From positions 124,001 to 188,000 of the forward strand of contig VXAU01002242.1 in the NCBI GenBank assembly GCA_013399695.1: a stretch of 64,000 nucleotides of DNA, given 5' to 3'. Made by a program: the position numbers and the translations under genes. Positions 27,846-39,600 of this stretch are shown here, piece by piece; the first letter of the stretch is position 1, and each line of letters opens with the position of its first letter. Origin of the DNA: Formicarius rufipectus. Taxonomy: Eukaryota > Chordata > Aves > Passeriformes > Formicariidae. The notes beneath the pieces were generated by a model. It worked only from the letters and a program-made list of their open reading frames with translations, did no database searches and was not told the origin of the DNA.

Positions 27846-28280
27846 ATCACCTGTTATTTATGCCTGATTGTTAACATCATCATGAAGTCCTGTGGCTCCT
27901 CGCTGTCCACCTTTCACCATTACTAACAAGGTGTTGTCAGCAAACTTTGCTGCCTCACTTGCTCCTGTATCCCTTTTTTATCTCTTCAGTATAAAGGGCT
28001 TAAGCCTCATGACAAATAGGAAAAGAATTACAAGTTAGTTCCTTTAATTTTGAAACTTGCCCGCTTATTCTTACCATATTTTCTATTTTTCAGGCAGTTT
28101 ATTACTCACGCAAGGGCATTCCCTTGAATTCCACAGCTGTGTTTCTTCTTTAGTAACCTTTAGTGAAGAACTTTCTTCACTGTTTTCAGCAACCTCAATA
28201 TTATACATCAACATGTGTTCACTGGCTCTTAAAGCTTTGTGAGGTGTGATTTCTCCCTACAAAAATCATGATAACACTTT
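27846..28280 (-). mobile_element. Ancient CR1/L3-like LINE ORF2 relic
   Basis: Over about 430 bp the plus strand follows, in order, the antisense RT region of ancient amniote CR1/L3-like LINEs. Landmarks are ATCACCTGTTATTTATGCC; GTTGTCAGCAAACTTTGCTG and CCTCACTTGC; TATTTTTCAGGCAGTTTATT; GGGCATTCCCTTGAATTCC; and TGAGGTGTGATTTCTCCCTA followed by CAAAAATCATGATAACAC. The order is kept but identity is low and frames are broken. The family label rests on memory of consensus landmarks, not a search. It lies in the sense direction of TBC1D22A. Confidence 0.7.
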
Positions 28281-31200
28281 CTTAAAATGACATATTTAGT
28301 CATGGTGAAAGAATATTATTATTAAGTTTAGAGAATACTAAATTGAATTCACCTTAGTCTTGTCATTCTAAAAGATGCTGGAATAGTTTAAGGTCTGCAA
28401 CTACTTTTATTGTACACAGCAGCCCACCAACTCATGCAGGATCATAACCTTCTCCTGCCTATCAGTTTTACAGGTACATAATTAAATTTTGATTATTCAG
28501 TGGAGCTAAAAAAAATTAAATTTTGTCCATTAGACATGTTGAAACGTTTTTTACAATTATATGAAAAAATACCTATTAAAACCATTTATTTCTGCTGCAT
28601 TTGTACAATATGGATTATCTTCTATCATTGTTTTTGCTTCATTATGACTATTCCCATGAGGACAATCCTAAAAGCAGTAAGTGACCAAGAGCATTTGTCA
28701 AAGCTTAATCTAATCTCACAATGAACACAGCAATGAAGCTGGATCTTTTATGCTTTAAACGAAAATATAAAACAAAAAAACTACCTCACTTATAGGGAAG
28801 GCTTACAAGTAGCTGTTTCTAACGGAAACATCCAACAGTTAACATGAAAATTTACAGGTTGGTTTGTTCTTTCCATTAAAAATTTGATCCAAATACATTT
28901 CATAGCACTTAAAAATCTGTAATGGAAACTAACATTTTTGAGTCATAATAGCAAGCTAGAAATATCTCTCACAGCCAAAACACAATGCAAAAATGGTTCA
29001 ATCCTTAGAGGTCCCTAAGTCCCTCACAGAAGAGCTATTTAAGAAAAACCTTCCCAAGAACTTCATATTTCGCATTTCTCCTAAGCATGTTCAAAAAAAC
29101 TATTTATCTTAAAATGCTCTATTACATTTGGTAAATTTATGCTGAAAACTAGATGAAGATCAGTTTTCATAACAATTTAGTTGTTGGTCTCTCTGATCTA
29201 GTCAACAATAACTTGGCAACAGTTCCTAAAAGATGACTTTTGATATGAACCTCTGCTGTGAAATGTCAACCACAAAGAACACAGAAAATTGTTGGTTTTT
29301 TTTTTTTTTTGACCGATATCTAACCCTGTTATAATGCTCCATATGGCATGCAAAATTCATGTTAAGGTTATTAATCAATATAAAATATAAATAGATGTTA
29401 GTGATAATTGCCATTTACCTGATCCAATCTCCAACTAATAATTTAGTTTTAAGAAATATCTTTCACATAAATATCTACATTACTCTGTATTTTGAGAATG
29501 GAGTTTAAATCACTGCCCTCTTCACTTGCTGATATCCTAAATTCAAATACAATAAAAAAAACAGATGTCACATGTCTATTTGACTTTTTTTTTGTCCTAG
29601 CTTTTCCAGAATAAACTTGGTAGAAAAAATTCAATATTTCTCATTTGGTTCATTTAAAGAATTCACCAGGAAGTTTTAAAAGAGTTCAGTCACAACTAGG
29701 ATGTCAAGGGGATTCTCACTCAATAAGGTACTCATATCCAATAATGAAATGCGGTTTTGGTTTACAGCTGTTTTTCTTCTCATGTGTGGTGGTTTATCAT
29801 ATTCACGCACGGGAAAGTTGCTAGACTTTAGCAAAGGAAAGGAGCTTCTTATGCAAGTTCCTCATAGTCCTTTCTTGGTGAATTGGTTATTTACAGAAGA
29901 AAGTGGAGTAAGGCAGTTTTCTGCAAGAATGTCTTCAATACAAATGCAAGAAGATGGTGAACTGTACAAAAGGAGAACATTTTGCAACACTTATTTCCAA
30001 CATTACTTCAAAAAGAACTCAGACACGGAAGCATTACATATAGAAGAACTATCAGAAAGCATGCTGATTTCTCTAATTTGCCATGTTAATAAGCCTTTTC
30101 TCACCTGCAATGAAAAGTGACCATCAGTTGTTCATTGCAGTTACGGAGAAACTATTATTTGATCTGCTGCTTTGAATTTCTACAAAGCAAAGGCAAACAA
30201 CTTCCATTTTACCTACTAGTTCTGACTGTGAAGACGACAGCAAAAACAGGGATGTGGCAACGTGAGCATGAATTTTGCCACTGACACATCAATCACTACC
30301 ATTTTAGATTAAAACAAGCAACATAATGATGAGAGATGATATATAAACCCCAAATCTAATACACATATTTATGGCTTCTCTAGTAGAAGCAAAAAAATTA
30401 CTTTCTGTGAGGTTTTCGTCCATGTTTTTAAGATCTGAAACTCCAAAGTTGTTTGGAGACCAGAACAGGAGAACCAGCAGCAAGAACTAATGGAACTCCT
30501 CCAGGCTGATTTCAGTGCATTAACAAGTAACAGCCACATAACACAAGCCCTCATCCATAACAACAGATAATTTACAATGTTTAGGTTTTAGAGAGCAGTT
30601 GATTACTTACAGCTATATCTTCTTTTGTTCACCATAGTTGATGTATTAAAGAACAAAGTCTTTTCGTTAGAGCCATTAATATGGTTCCTAATTATCTTAC
30701 CAAACCATGACGCAGTGCAATGACTCAAAGTAGTGAATCTCTGTGTAATTAACACTGAACATCACTACGTCCTTTACTTCCTCTAACAGCATGAAACACA
30801 AGCATAAAATTAATTTTGTTTCTTGCATGCACATAAAGCTGAAGCACACATTTCCCTACACCCTTTAGTTCCAGATATTTTCATCAGGAAAAGGCTTAGG
30901 CAGTCAGTTCACACAGGCTGTAAGAGGATATGAGAAGACAATAGCGCCAACAGGCTTTTCAAAATCTTCCACATGCTTGAAAGTCCTAACCCTCTAGCCA
31001 TTTCATAGAAAATTAACTTTGCATCTTTAATTTACTGAGATTCGCCCACGTGAACTTAAAATCTCTCTTGCATGCATGAAGTTATGGAAAGGCAGAGGAG
31101 CAGAAAGATGAGGAAAACCCTAAAAGGTGACTGACTTGCTGCGTCCCAGGCACAGGTGAAGTTGAAGAAAACACTTTCTAAAAGCTGCAGTCTATTTCTT

Positions 31201-34200
31201 TTTTAATACGTTACATGGCTGATTTGATTGAAAGGCTCCAGACAAAATATTTTCAAAGGCATGCACATTTGGGATACCAAAATTTAAATCTAATCCTTGT
31301 TTCATCATTCAATGACAGAAAGAACATGTATTGCAAAGATTTCTTTTATTTTAAGCTAGGCTTAAAGTTAGGCTTCAATTATTCAGACATAATTATCCAG
31401 CTGAAATTTGTTTTGAAGCTTCCTTCTAATTAAGACCCTCTTAATTTTATCTGAAACCACTAACTTAATTTGAACTTAGACATTTAAATTCCATCTCAAG
31501 TAGTGACTTGACACCAATTAGTTGGCCAAAAATGTGGTGGGAAAAAAGGGAAGCAAAATCAACACTGCTTTTAACCACAGAATTCTACTTAAAGATATGA
31601 TTTAACTTACGAAGCACAAACTAAATCCATATCGTTACTAAATATATGCTGCCACTGATTTAAATCTGAAGTACTTTGCTGTAAGGCACAATAATTTTAC
31701 ACAAATGTTAAACTGCTTTAAGTAGACTACTGATTTGAAAGAGGGACAGTTACAATTGATTAAAAAAGAATACATCAACTTTTCCACTTTTGAGGAGAAT
31801 TTCAGCACACCCTGCAAATCAAACACAGGTCACACTTATTCAGTAACCTGCTTTTAAAAAGCCAAATAAGCTCAAATAAAGAGTATGACTAATATTTACT
31901 AAAATAATTACCTATTTCACCTTTTGAATTTTTAAATTATTTACCTCATGCATCATTTTAATTATTTTTTACAGATCATTCCCCGAGAACCTTAATGCTG
32001 GGAAATTAATTAATGGGCACAATAGAAGAACTGTCAGCATTGTTTAAATATAATTTCAGCACTAGCCTCATTTACATGTATTCCTTTATTCTAAGCAGTG
32101 GTACTGCTGCATTTCTTGTATGAAATTGTTAGTTCATTAAAAACAGCACAATGATATCCTTTTCTGCAGATATTCATTGATTATCACATTTGCTGAAATA
32201 TATGCTCAAGACAATCACTAGAGCTTTTAGCCCACGGATTTCAAAGATACTAAAACAGTTGTATAATAGTTTTATAATTGTTTGAATAATTGGCTTTCAC
32301 TTTATCATATTATTAGCTTTAATAAAAGTTATTAAATTAATACTTCAAAGCAGACCTAGCAAAAGTGTTAGTTCACATTTTCACAACTGAAAAAATAATT
32401 TGAATAACTGTACACATATATATCACATACTGAAAGACAAAATCAAAATCTAAATAACAATATTAAAAAATAATGGTTGCTTATTCCAACTTCTCATCAA
32501 GTATCAAGAATATGCTTACTGACACACAGTCAACATGTAATTTGAAGATATCCCCTCATTAAGTATGTTTTAGGCCACATACATCACTTCCAGCTATGGA
32601 GGCTTTTGCGTGCCTTTTTGGACAAAAGTTGGTAGTTTGAGTGCAATTAACTCTTAAATAAAATATTACTGGTCATTTGAGTAAAGCATATTAATCAATC
32701 CAACAAAGCTATTACTGAATTCTTGTTCAGTAACTAGAAACTCTAAGATCCTCAAATTCCCCCTTCCATAAACTGAGGGGATAATTACATCATAATGTGC
32801 AAAAGTTTTGTGAAGATTTCTTATTAGATTCTTAACATAAAATGACATCTATACCAAAACCTTGCGTGGTCAAAGTAAAACCTGTTTTCTTATTAATAAT
32901 AACGACAAAAAAATTTGCAAAATAACTACTCCAACTACATTTTTTTCTTTCAAGAAACATACCATAAGCAATGAGAACTAAGAAATATGTGTAATCACAT
33001 TCCATCATATGTTTTCGAATAGGTGGTCTTGTTGGCTAAGATGGTACGAGGAAATACCAAGAAGTATTCAGTAAACAGCATGAGCTATTGCCTTACTTTC
33101 CTGTTTCCCCAGCTAATCTTTACAAGCTTAGTCACAACAGAGTTAAGTCATGCCACAGAGTCCAGAACATCATCTAACTTTCTAGAACAACCATTATAAA
33201 GATACTCAAGACTCACATCACTGGCAGGTTTCATCCCCTTCTCTCATCATTAAATACAAACCAGAAACTAGCAACAAAATCCAGCATCTGATTTTTGATC
33301 AACCTGTTAAAGGCTAGGAAATAATTTGGACTCATATTTTCCTCCATTTGTTTGCTGGCAAAAATCTCATTAATGAAAATACAGTTTCCTTGGAGAGCAA
33401 CACTGGCTGAATCAGTCTCTACCTAGGAATGGCAATTTGCCTGAATGTTCAATCTTGCTTCGTGATGATGATCTAATTACACCAAGCATTTTGTGACCAT
33501 ATGACTGCTTACAAGATTCCTTGGTCTTCATGCTTCACATTTCATTCTGCCTCTATTAAAACATACTCATAATGACATTGAAACTAAAGGAGGTAGTTGC
33601 TGAATCCAGCAACATCTTGTCTGATTACAGAGATGAAAAAGCACAACATCTGAAAACATTATTCAGCTGCTCTTCAGTCTTGTCCAGCACAGACGCTCTG
33701 CAGTTGTGATTGTGAAAAACAGCAGGTTTATAAAAGGGCTGATGTCAAAAGCAACTGAAAAGCCAACACCATTACTCATTCAAAGTATCTGAAAATTTCT
33801 AGTTGCTCAATATCACAGCTGGAAATGTTAATAATGCACGAATTTCAATTAAATTCATTAAATACTTGATAGCTATCACCAGGAGATTGATCTTGTCTTA
33901 ACGAATAACACTAGCTGCTTCCTTTGTTAATACAAGGACGTGCCAAGCTAATCCAAAAAAATACTCTATAGACATCTTCCATGCCCATCCACCAACTGGT
34001 TAGCACACAAAGAATTAACAGCGATGATCAGTTGCAATTTTGCTGAGCTCTGATCAGAATAAGAGTACATACAGTTGCCTTCATTAGCTTAAGCAAAAAT
34101 ACTTCCTGTGAATAATACTATGGTTCTGAAGATGCTAAATGTCTCTGTGGATGCCACAGCCTGTTCAGTACGTGAATATCATTTAGGGCTCTGAATCAAG

Positions 34201-36269
34201 ATAAGCTCTTTGATTTTAATCTTAAGATGCTGACAATCAAAGTAGAACAATCAAGATAAAATATACACTAATATTAAATTTTCACACCAGACCACTGATT
34301 GAAGATGGCAGCATGAAAAAAAGACTCATGTGGGAATAGCAACGTCTGTAGAGTTGCAAACTGTTGTATCAAGGTTCTCTGGAGGTTACTTTGGATGCTA
34401 CTATTCTTACCTTTGAAAACTGAAAGTTCTGTGTTGACCCTGAAGAGCTCTGAGCAATTACAAGATTATAATGACAGTAACACTCTCATACTTTTCTCCA
34501 TCTCAGGTGTATCAAACACTAAGCATCAAAGTTTTCCTAGCAGCTGCTGTGCCAAAAAAGCTTCTATGAGAATATCCATTAGCAGTGTAAATGAAGAAAA
34601 AATAGGTAGAAAGTGAGGCAAAGTTTGAGGTAGTACCACTTGCATACAATTTTATTAATTCCAGTATCACCAATAATGTGTTGGGGTATGCTTTCTGGAA
34701 AACCTTACTACATCATAGATACAGCACATGCGAATAGCTTGAAAAGCTCTTGCTCGACAACAGCTTTTTTTCATACTGACAGCCTGAGGTAGCTTACAAA
34801 GCTTCATGTTTTTTTCCATTTGACATGACACCACCAGTCTGTGAAGTTTAAGTTACTCAAATCTCCTAATGCTGTCAATAAACATGACTTGCTGTTTTTT
34901 TCTTTCCATCAGCTTTAGAGAGCAACTCTCCTCTAATTCGTGTTGACATTTAAAGGACTGAGTCTTCAGTACCAACAGCCTGAGACACTTCAAGAGATGA
35001 CAAAGCAAGTCAAGAGGGCCCTAATCACCACCTCCCACCTTAAGCAGCTCAAAATAGGAAGACAGCTTTGATGCAAAGAAAAGCTTTCTGGCTGAGTTCT
35101 TTGACTGAATGCAGAATCTCCAGCTGAAATTCACAGTTAACATCCAGTGCAGTGCTTCTGCCAATTCCTTAATCAAAAACTATTGACCAAATAATTTAAA
35201 AGCACAATACTAGTCCCACTGAAACAACCTGGACACTGCATAGTGCATTAGATTCCTAAATATCTCTCCAAATTTTCTGAAGTATTTCACAATTTATTTT
35301 ATTCAAGCTTTTAAGAGTGCCTACTGAGGTTATAAATGACTCTCACTAGATGTATTTTCTACTATTATAAAAGAAAAAAATACATATACTTACATACAAT
35401 TTTCTTCAAATCTCTTTTACTAAGTTGTAACAGGCAACAAAAAGACAATCATAAAAAAATCATGCTGCAAGGCTTCAAGATTAATTTTATCAACAAAATG
35501 AATGTCAAAGGAACAAATATGTAGCACAGTAACAATTCAGCCTCCAGAAAATTACATCAGAAAGCATACCAAATAATATCTACCCAAGTTGTGAATTAAA
35601 ATAATGCATTTATCTATTAAAATATGTACCATCAATATGTCTACTGCATCTATCCTTCAGCTTTATACTATTTTTTCAAATTAATTAAACTGGCTTTTCC
35701 TACATACTTTTGTTTATAGTAATGAACACTAAAAATGCTAGGAAAATTTATGTAAAGTTGTATGTTCAAGCATAAATTTAGGTCAATGCCAACATTTTAA
35801 TATCTTGGAAATAATTTAAACTGTAAATACAACTTCATTTGCTACACAGCTACAAGATTTTTGACACAGCTTACTCATCCTCATCTACTTTGCATATATT
35901 GTGATTCCTTGATTTCCAAATATCCTAAATAAGTATAAAAATGGCAAAATATATAGAAAAATTAAATAAAATAAACTAGAATGAAAGGTATTAGATAACT
36001 AAGGGGGAAAAAAAGCATAGATTTTATGATGATCAATACTGATCATCTAATACCATTTTTGAAACTCTTTTCTGCACATGTTACTTTTCAGGGTAGCATT
36101 AAAAAGTTACTGGTATGAAACCTCTGCTATTACAGAATGGCTCTGTGGAAAGATGAAGCTCACCATATACTGACATCATCTGTAGCTCATTCCAACCAAA
36201 ACAGAGGCAGTACAGAGCTAATAGTTGGAAACACAAAAAAAACGAGCTGCAAAACAAAGTAATCAGCTC

Positions 36270-36281
36270 AGGCAAAGTTAT
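36270..36281. repeat. Target-site duplication, left copy
   Basis: AGGCAAAGTTAT, identical to 36785-36796, directly abuts the (ATG)n tail of the RTE-like insertion. It is the 3' target copy when read on the minus strand. Confidence 0.85.
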
Positions 36282-36784
36282 CATCATCATGGCTAGGCTT
36301 CCTGAACAAAGACTTGGGGAGGGCTCTAGTCACACTTGCTGCAAGCGCGCTGATGGTTGATAAGGCCAATGCGAGATAGGCAAGTCCAGTTACAAAAGGC
36401 ACAGCAAAAAGTCTCCATAGGTGGCACTCTCAAGGCACAGTTCTTTCTGTGTTGTCTTTTCTCCTCAAGACTGATTTTGCGTGCATTTTTAAAGGAAGCA
36501 GCAGCGTTTTGGATGGTGTGAACAATGTGTCTGTTCTGGAACAGGCAGAGGTCACCAGTATCGAGGCCATGCTGCTGAGAACGCAGCTGCGCTGGGCAGG
36601 GCACGTCTCCAGGATGGAGGATCACCACCTCCCTAAGATTGTGCTCTACGGTGAACTCGCCACCGGCTGCCGCAAGAGAGGAGCTCCCAAGAAGAGATAC
36701 AAGGACTGCCTGAAACAACACCTCAGCCTTGGCCATATTGACCACCATCAGCGGTCCACTCTGGCCTCCAATCGGGAGACATGG
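36282..36784 (-). mobile_element. RTE-like LINE, 5'-truncated, twin-priming inversion
   Basis: One insertion in two opposite halves. The 3' half is on the minus strand (36282-36520). It encodes the end of a LINE protein: HTIQNAAASFKNARKISLEE, then a C-x2-C-x12-H-x3-C finger (CAFC...SRIGLINHQRAC), a TAG stop at 36326-36328, a short 3' UTR and an (ATG)n tail. The preceding part of the same protein is on the plus strand (about 36521-36784): LEQAEVTSIEAMLL, RWAGHVSRMEDHHLPK, GCRKRGAPKKRYKD, ending ETWR, the residues that should sit just before HTIQ. A perfect 12-bp duplication, AGGCAAAGTTAT, flanks the whole at 36270-36281 and 36785-36796. So it arose in a single insertion, with the 5' part inverted by priming twice. 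The endonuclease and RT core are missing. The LINE clade (RTE) is inferred from the RWAGHVSRM-type C-terminus and the short-repeat tail. Confidence 0.88.
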
Positions 36785-36796
36785 AGGCAAAGTTAT
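36785..36796. repeat. Target-site duplication, right copy
   Basis: AGGCAAAGTTAT, identical to 36270-36281. Its first bases AGGCA also match the element's own sequence at the breakpoint (TGGAGGCA), so up to 5 bp of microhomology blur the exact junction. Confidence 0.85.
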
Positions 36797-39460
36797 ACTG
36801 GGAGTTTATACATGGAAGAGACTCCCAGAGCCATGCAGGAACTATCTGTCCAGCCACAGGACAGAAAATGTGGTGGCACAGAACTAACTGATTTCAGGAG
36901 TTTACAGTTCTCAGGACTAGTGATGAGCTACTGAAGATGTATCCTGGTCACCTTTCAAGAATCTGCATTTGGCATATAATTTTCAGACAGCAAGGACTCT
37001 ATCAGGAACATTTCTATGGCTGTTTATTTTTCATGTTACCCCACTAAAGCATGGCCAGCCTTTGAAAGCTATAAAAAGTCACTGCATCCCTGGGCACTTA
37101 AATTATAAACCAAATTATTAATCATTTCTGGAAAATGACCAGGTGTTACTACTATGGAAAGAAGCAGGAACCAAAGGTTGTCACTACTGCTTACTGAGAG
37201 CCTACAAGGAGCCAAACTGCAGAGTTCTGTTTCCATAACAGGTACAGGACCAAAGACAAAAAGAATTTTAAAAAAAACAGCAACAAAAAACCCATGGGCC
37301 AGTTATAATAAAAGACAGGAAGAATGCATGTGTAATGAAACAGGACTCAATACTGGAGAGGAAGGGAATTAATTACAAGTTAGAAAACTGAAAAACTCTT
37401 TACCACATTTACATAGTAGGTATTTAGAGCTGAAATTAATAATCACACTTAAAAAATATTCTGCAATCATACCAAACTTAGTCTAAACTTAGTCTGCACT
37501 TAAATATTTAACTTCAAAACATGACACAGTATCATGAAACACATTTCAAATTGTACCTTATAAAAAAATCAACAAAACTGAAGTTTTTCATTATGAAAAT
37601 CTTTTATTAAAAAGCAGGTGTTGGCTTGCTTCAAAATAAACTGGTAGCATACCAGCCCCAGAAAACCAATTTTTTTCTGAAAGATTAAAATGAAGTTAAA
37701 ACATACCTGAGACAACTTTTCTGTCTGCAATCTAAGCTTTAAAAAAGTACTATTAATGAAAGTTGTTTATACATCTCAGAGGACAGATTGATTTGTTTTC
37801 TCACTAACACACTGCTTTTCCACAGGTTTGATAAATTACTATGAACAAGAAAAGAATCCCATTAGAAAGAAGAAAAACCTGTTTATTAACAAACAGGAAG
37901 ACTATTAGAACTTAAGGCCTCAATCATGCAAATGCTATTGTTAGTTAGTTTTGTAAAACTTTGAGCACAATGTATAAGACTTTTTTTTCAGCAGCATGAG
38001 AACTTACTAAAGAATAATCAGAAGATACAGTCTTTGTTGAGCTGATTTGGATTTAATAATTTATACAAAACTTGCAAAAAATATGCTCTCCTTTTATAGA
38101 AAGGAACACAAACAGCAGATGATGTTATCTGGAAATTTTCATCCATAACCTTTTGCAAAAGAGAAAAAAAATTATTGTATTTAAATGAAAAAGTAAGAAA
38201 GCATAGGCATTTCAAGTGTTATCTCTACTGCCCTATCTACTAGACAATGTTTCCTCTCCAAAATATTCATTTCTACCTAGAATGCAAAAAACCTGCTGTA
38301 TAGCTTTTTATATCCATTTAGATTATTCAAGGTATTACTATTCTCTAAGTCACTACATAAAACTTGTATTTTCAAAACTATTTATTGTATTTCATAAAAG
38401 TTCCATTAGAGACAAGTTCAGAGCAAATAGAAATTGGAGGCATCATTTCTATTCATTGCTTTTCACAATACCTTTTTCATTCTGAGGTATCAACACAATC
38501 TACAGAATTACTGCCATTGTACTCAAAGACAGATAAAGGACAAAAAAAATCACAGCATGTAATTATTGCAATCTATTAAAAACAATGGAATACATATCAT
38601 AGTTAACACAATACAATGTAAGTAATCATATGGATATTTATGATGACCCAATTTAAGAGCATTGCAAAATATTATTACATGTGTTCAGTCTATGTGGATT
38701 ATATTTCTTTTCAAAAACAGACACCAAGAGGTCAGGACAGTGTCTCCAGAAGAAAGTGAGATCTCTTACAAGCTTCCCTTCACAGCACCCAAAGAAAGAA
38801 AGTTCCAGGGACCACAGTAAAGGCCAGAAGGAAAATTACAGCAAAGAACTAGGAGCCTGCACCAACCAGAGCCAGGAAAACTGCTGAGAGGATCAGGAAG
38901 CAAACAGTGTTTGATGAAAGGAATCTTGTAGAGGCCATAGAGGGCTCTCTGAGGAGATCGTTAGGGTTCACAAAGTCCTTTCTGAATGACACAGCTACTG
39001 CATTGTTCTGGTTTCAATTGCAAGCATTCTTCTGAAATACATTCGCACATAGTCAAGTACTGAATCAGGTCTTGCACTGTAGAGTTTCTCTCCCCAAACC
39101 CATTCCTATTGCATTATAGTGTTTGCCAGTGCGGACACTAAAAGGTGGAAATCAAACATGAAAGCAAACCCATCTCACAGAGATGCATTGCATAGATGTA
39201 GAGTTGCCTTCAAACTTCTCTTACTTCTGCTTCCCCATAGACAGAAATAACTTTGTGACTAGTAAAGAAAATAATTCTTTTGACTTTTACTTAATAAAAC
39301 TCAACATTTAAACAATTCAATAAGCCATTTTGGAATGCTTTCAAATGAAAGAGTTAGGCCGTCTCAAAGTCCAGGCCAACATGAGTTTCTATTGGGCATC
39401 CAGGGTCTTGTCAGAGGTAGTTAAGAACTATGCTCTTGCACATGAAAGTCTTCTTGCAAA

Positions 39461-39600
39461 GTTGTTTTTGTGTTTTTCTTGGTTTTGGGTTTTTTTGTTT
39501 GGTTGGTTGGTTTGGTTTTTTGTTGGGTTTTTTTGTGGTTTTTTGTTTGGGGTTGTTTTGTTTTTTGTTTGTTTTGGTTTTTTGTGTTTGTTTGTTTTTT
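39461..39600 (+). repeat. G/T-rich low-complexity tract, about 140 bp
   Basis: A second strand-asymmetric tract built from GTTTTT, GGTTGG and TTTGGGG phrases, with only two C. It creates several overlapping long ORFs rich in Phe, Gly, Val and Trp (plus strand) or Lys, Asn, Gln and Pro (minus strand); these are composition artefacts. It is not a telomere array: the unit length is irregular. Confidence 0.9.

Noticed and set aside
36326..36934. Two long overlapping ORFs on opposite strands (154 and 161 codons) as a host gene pair
   Set aside because: They are the two halves of one inverted LINE insertion read on opposite strands; the rest of each ORF is antisense sequence or flank.
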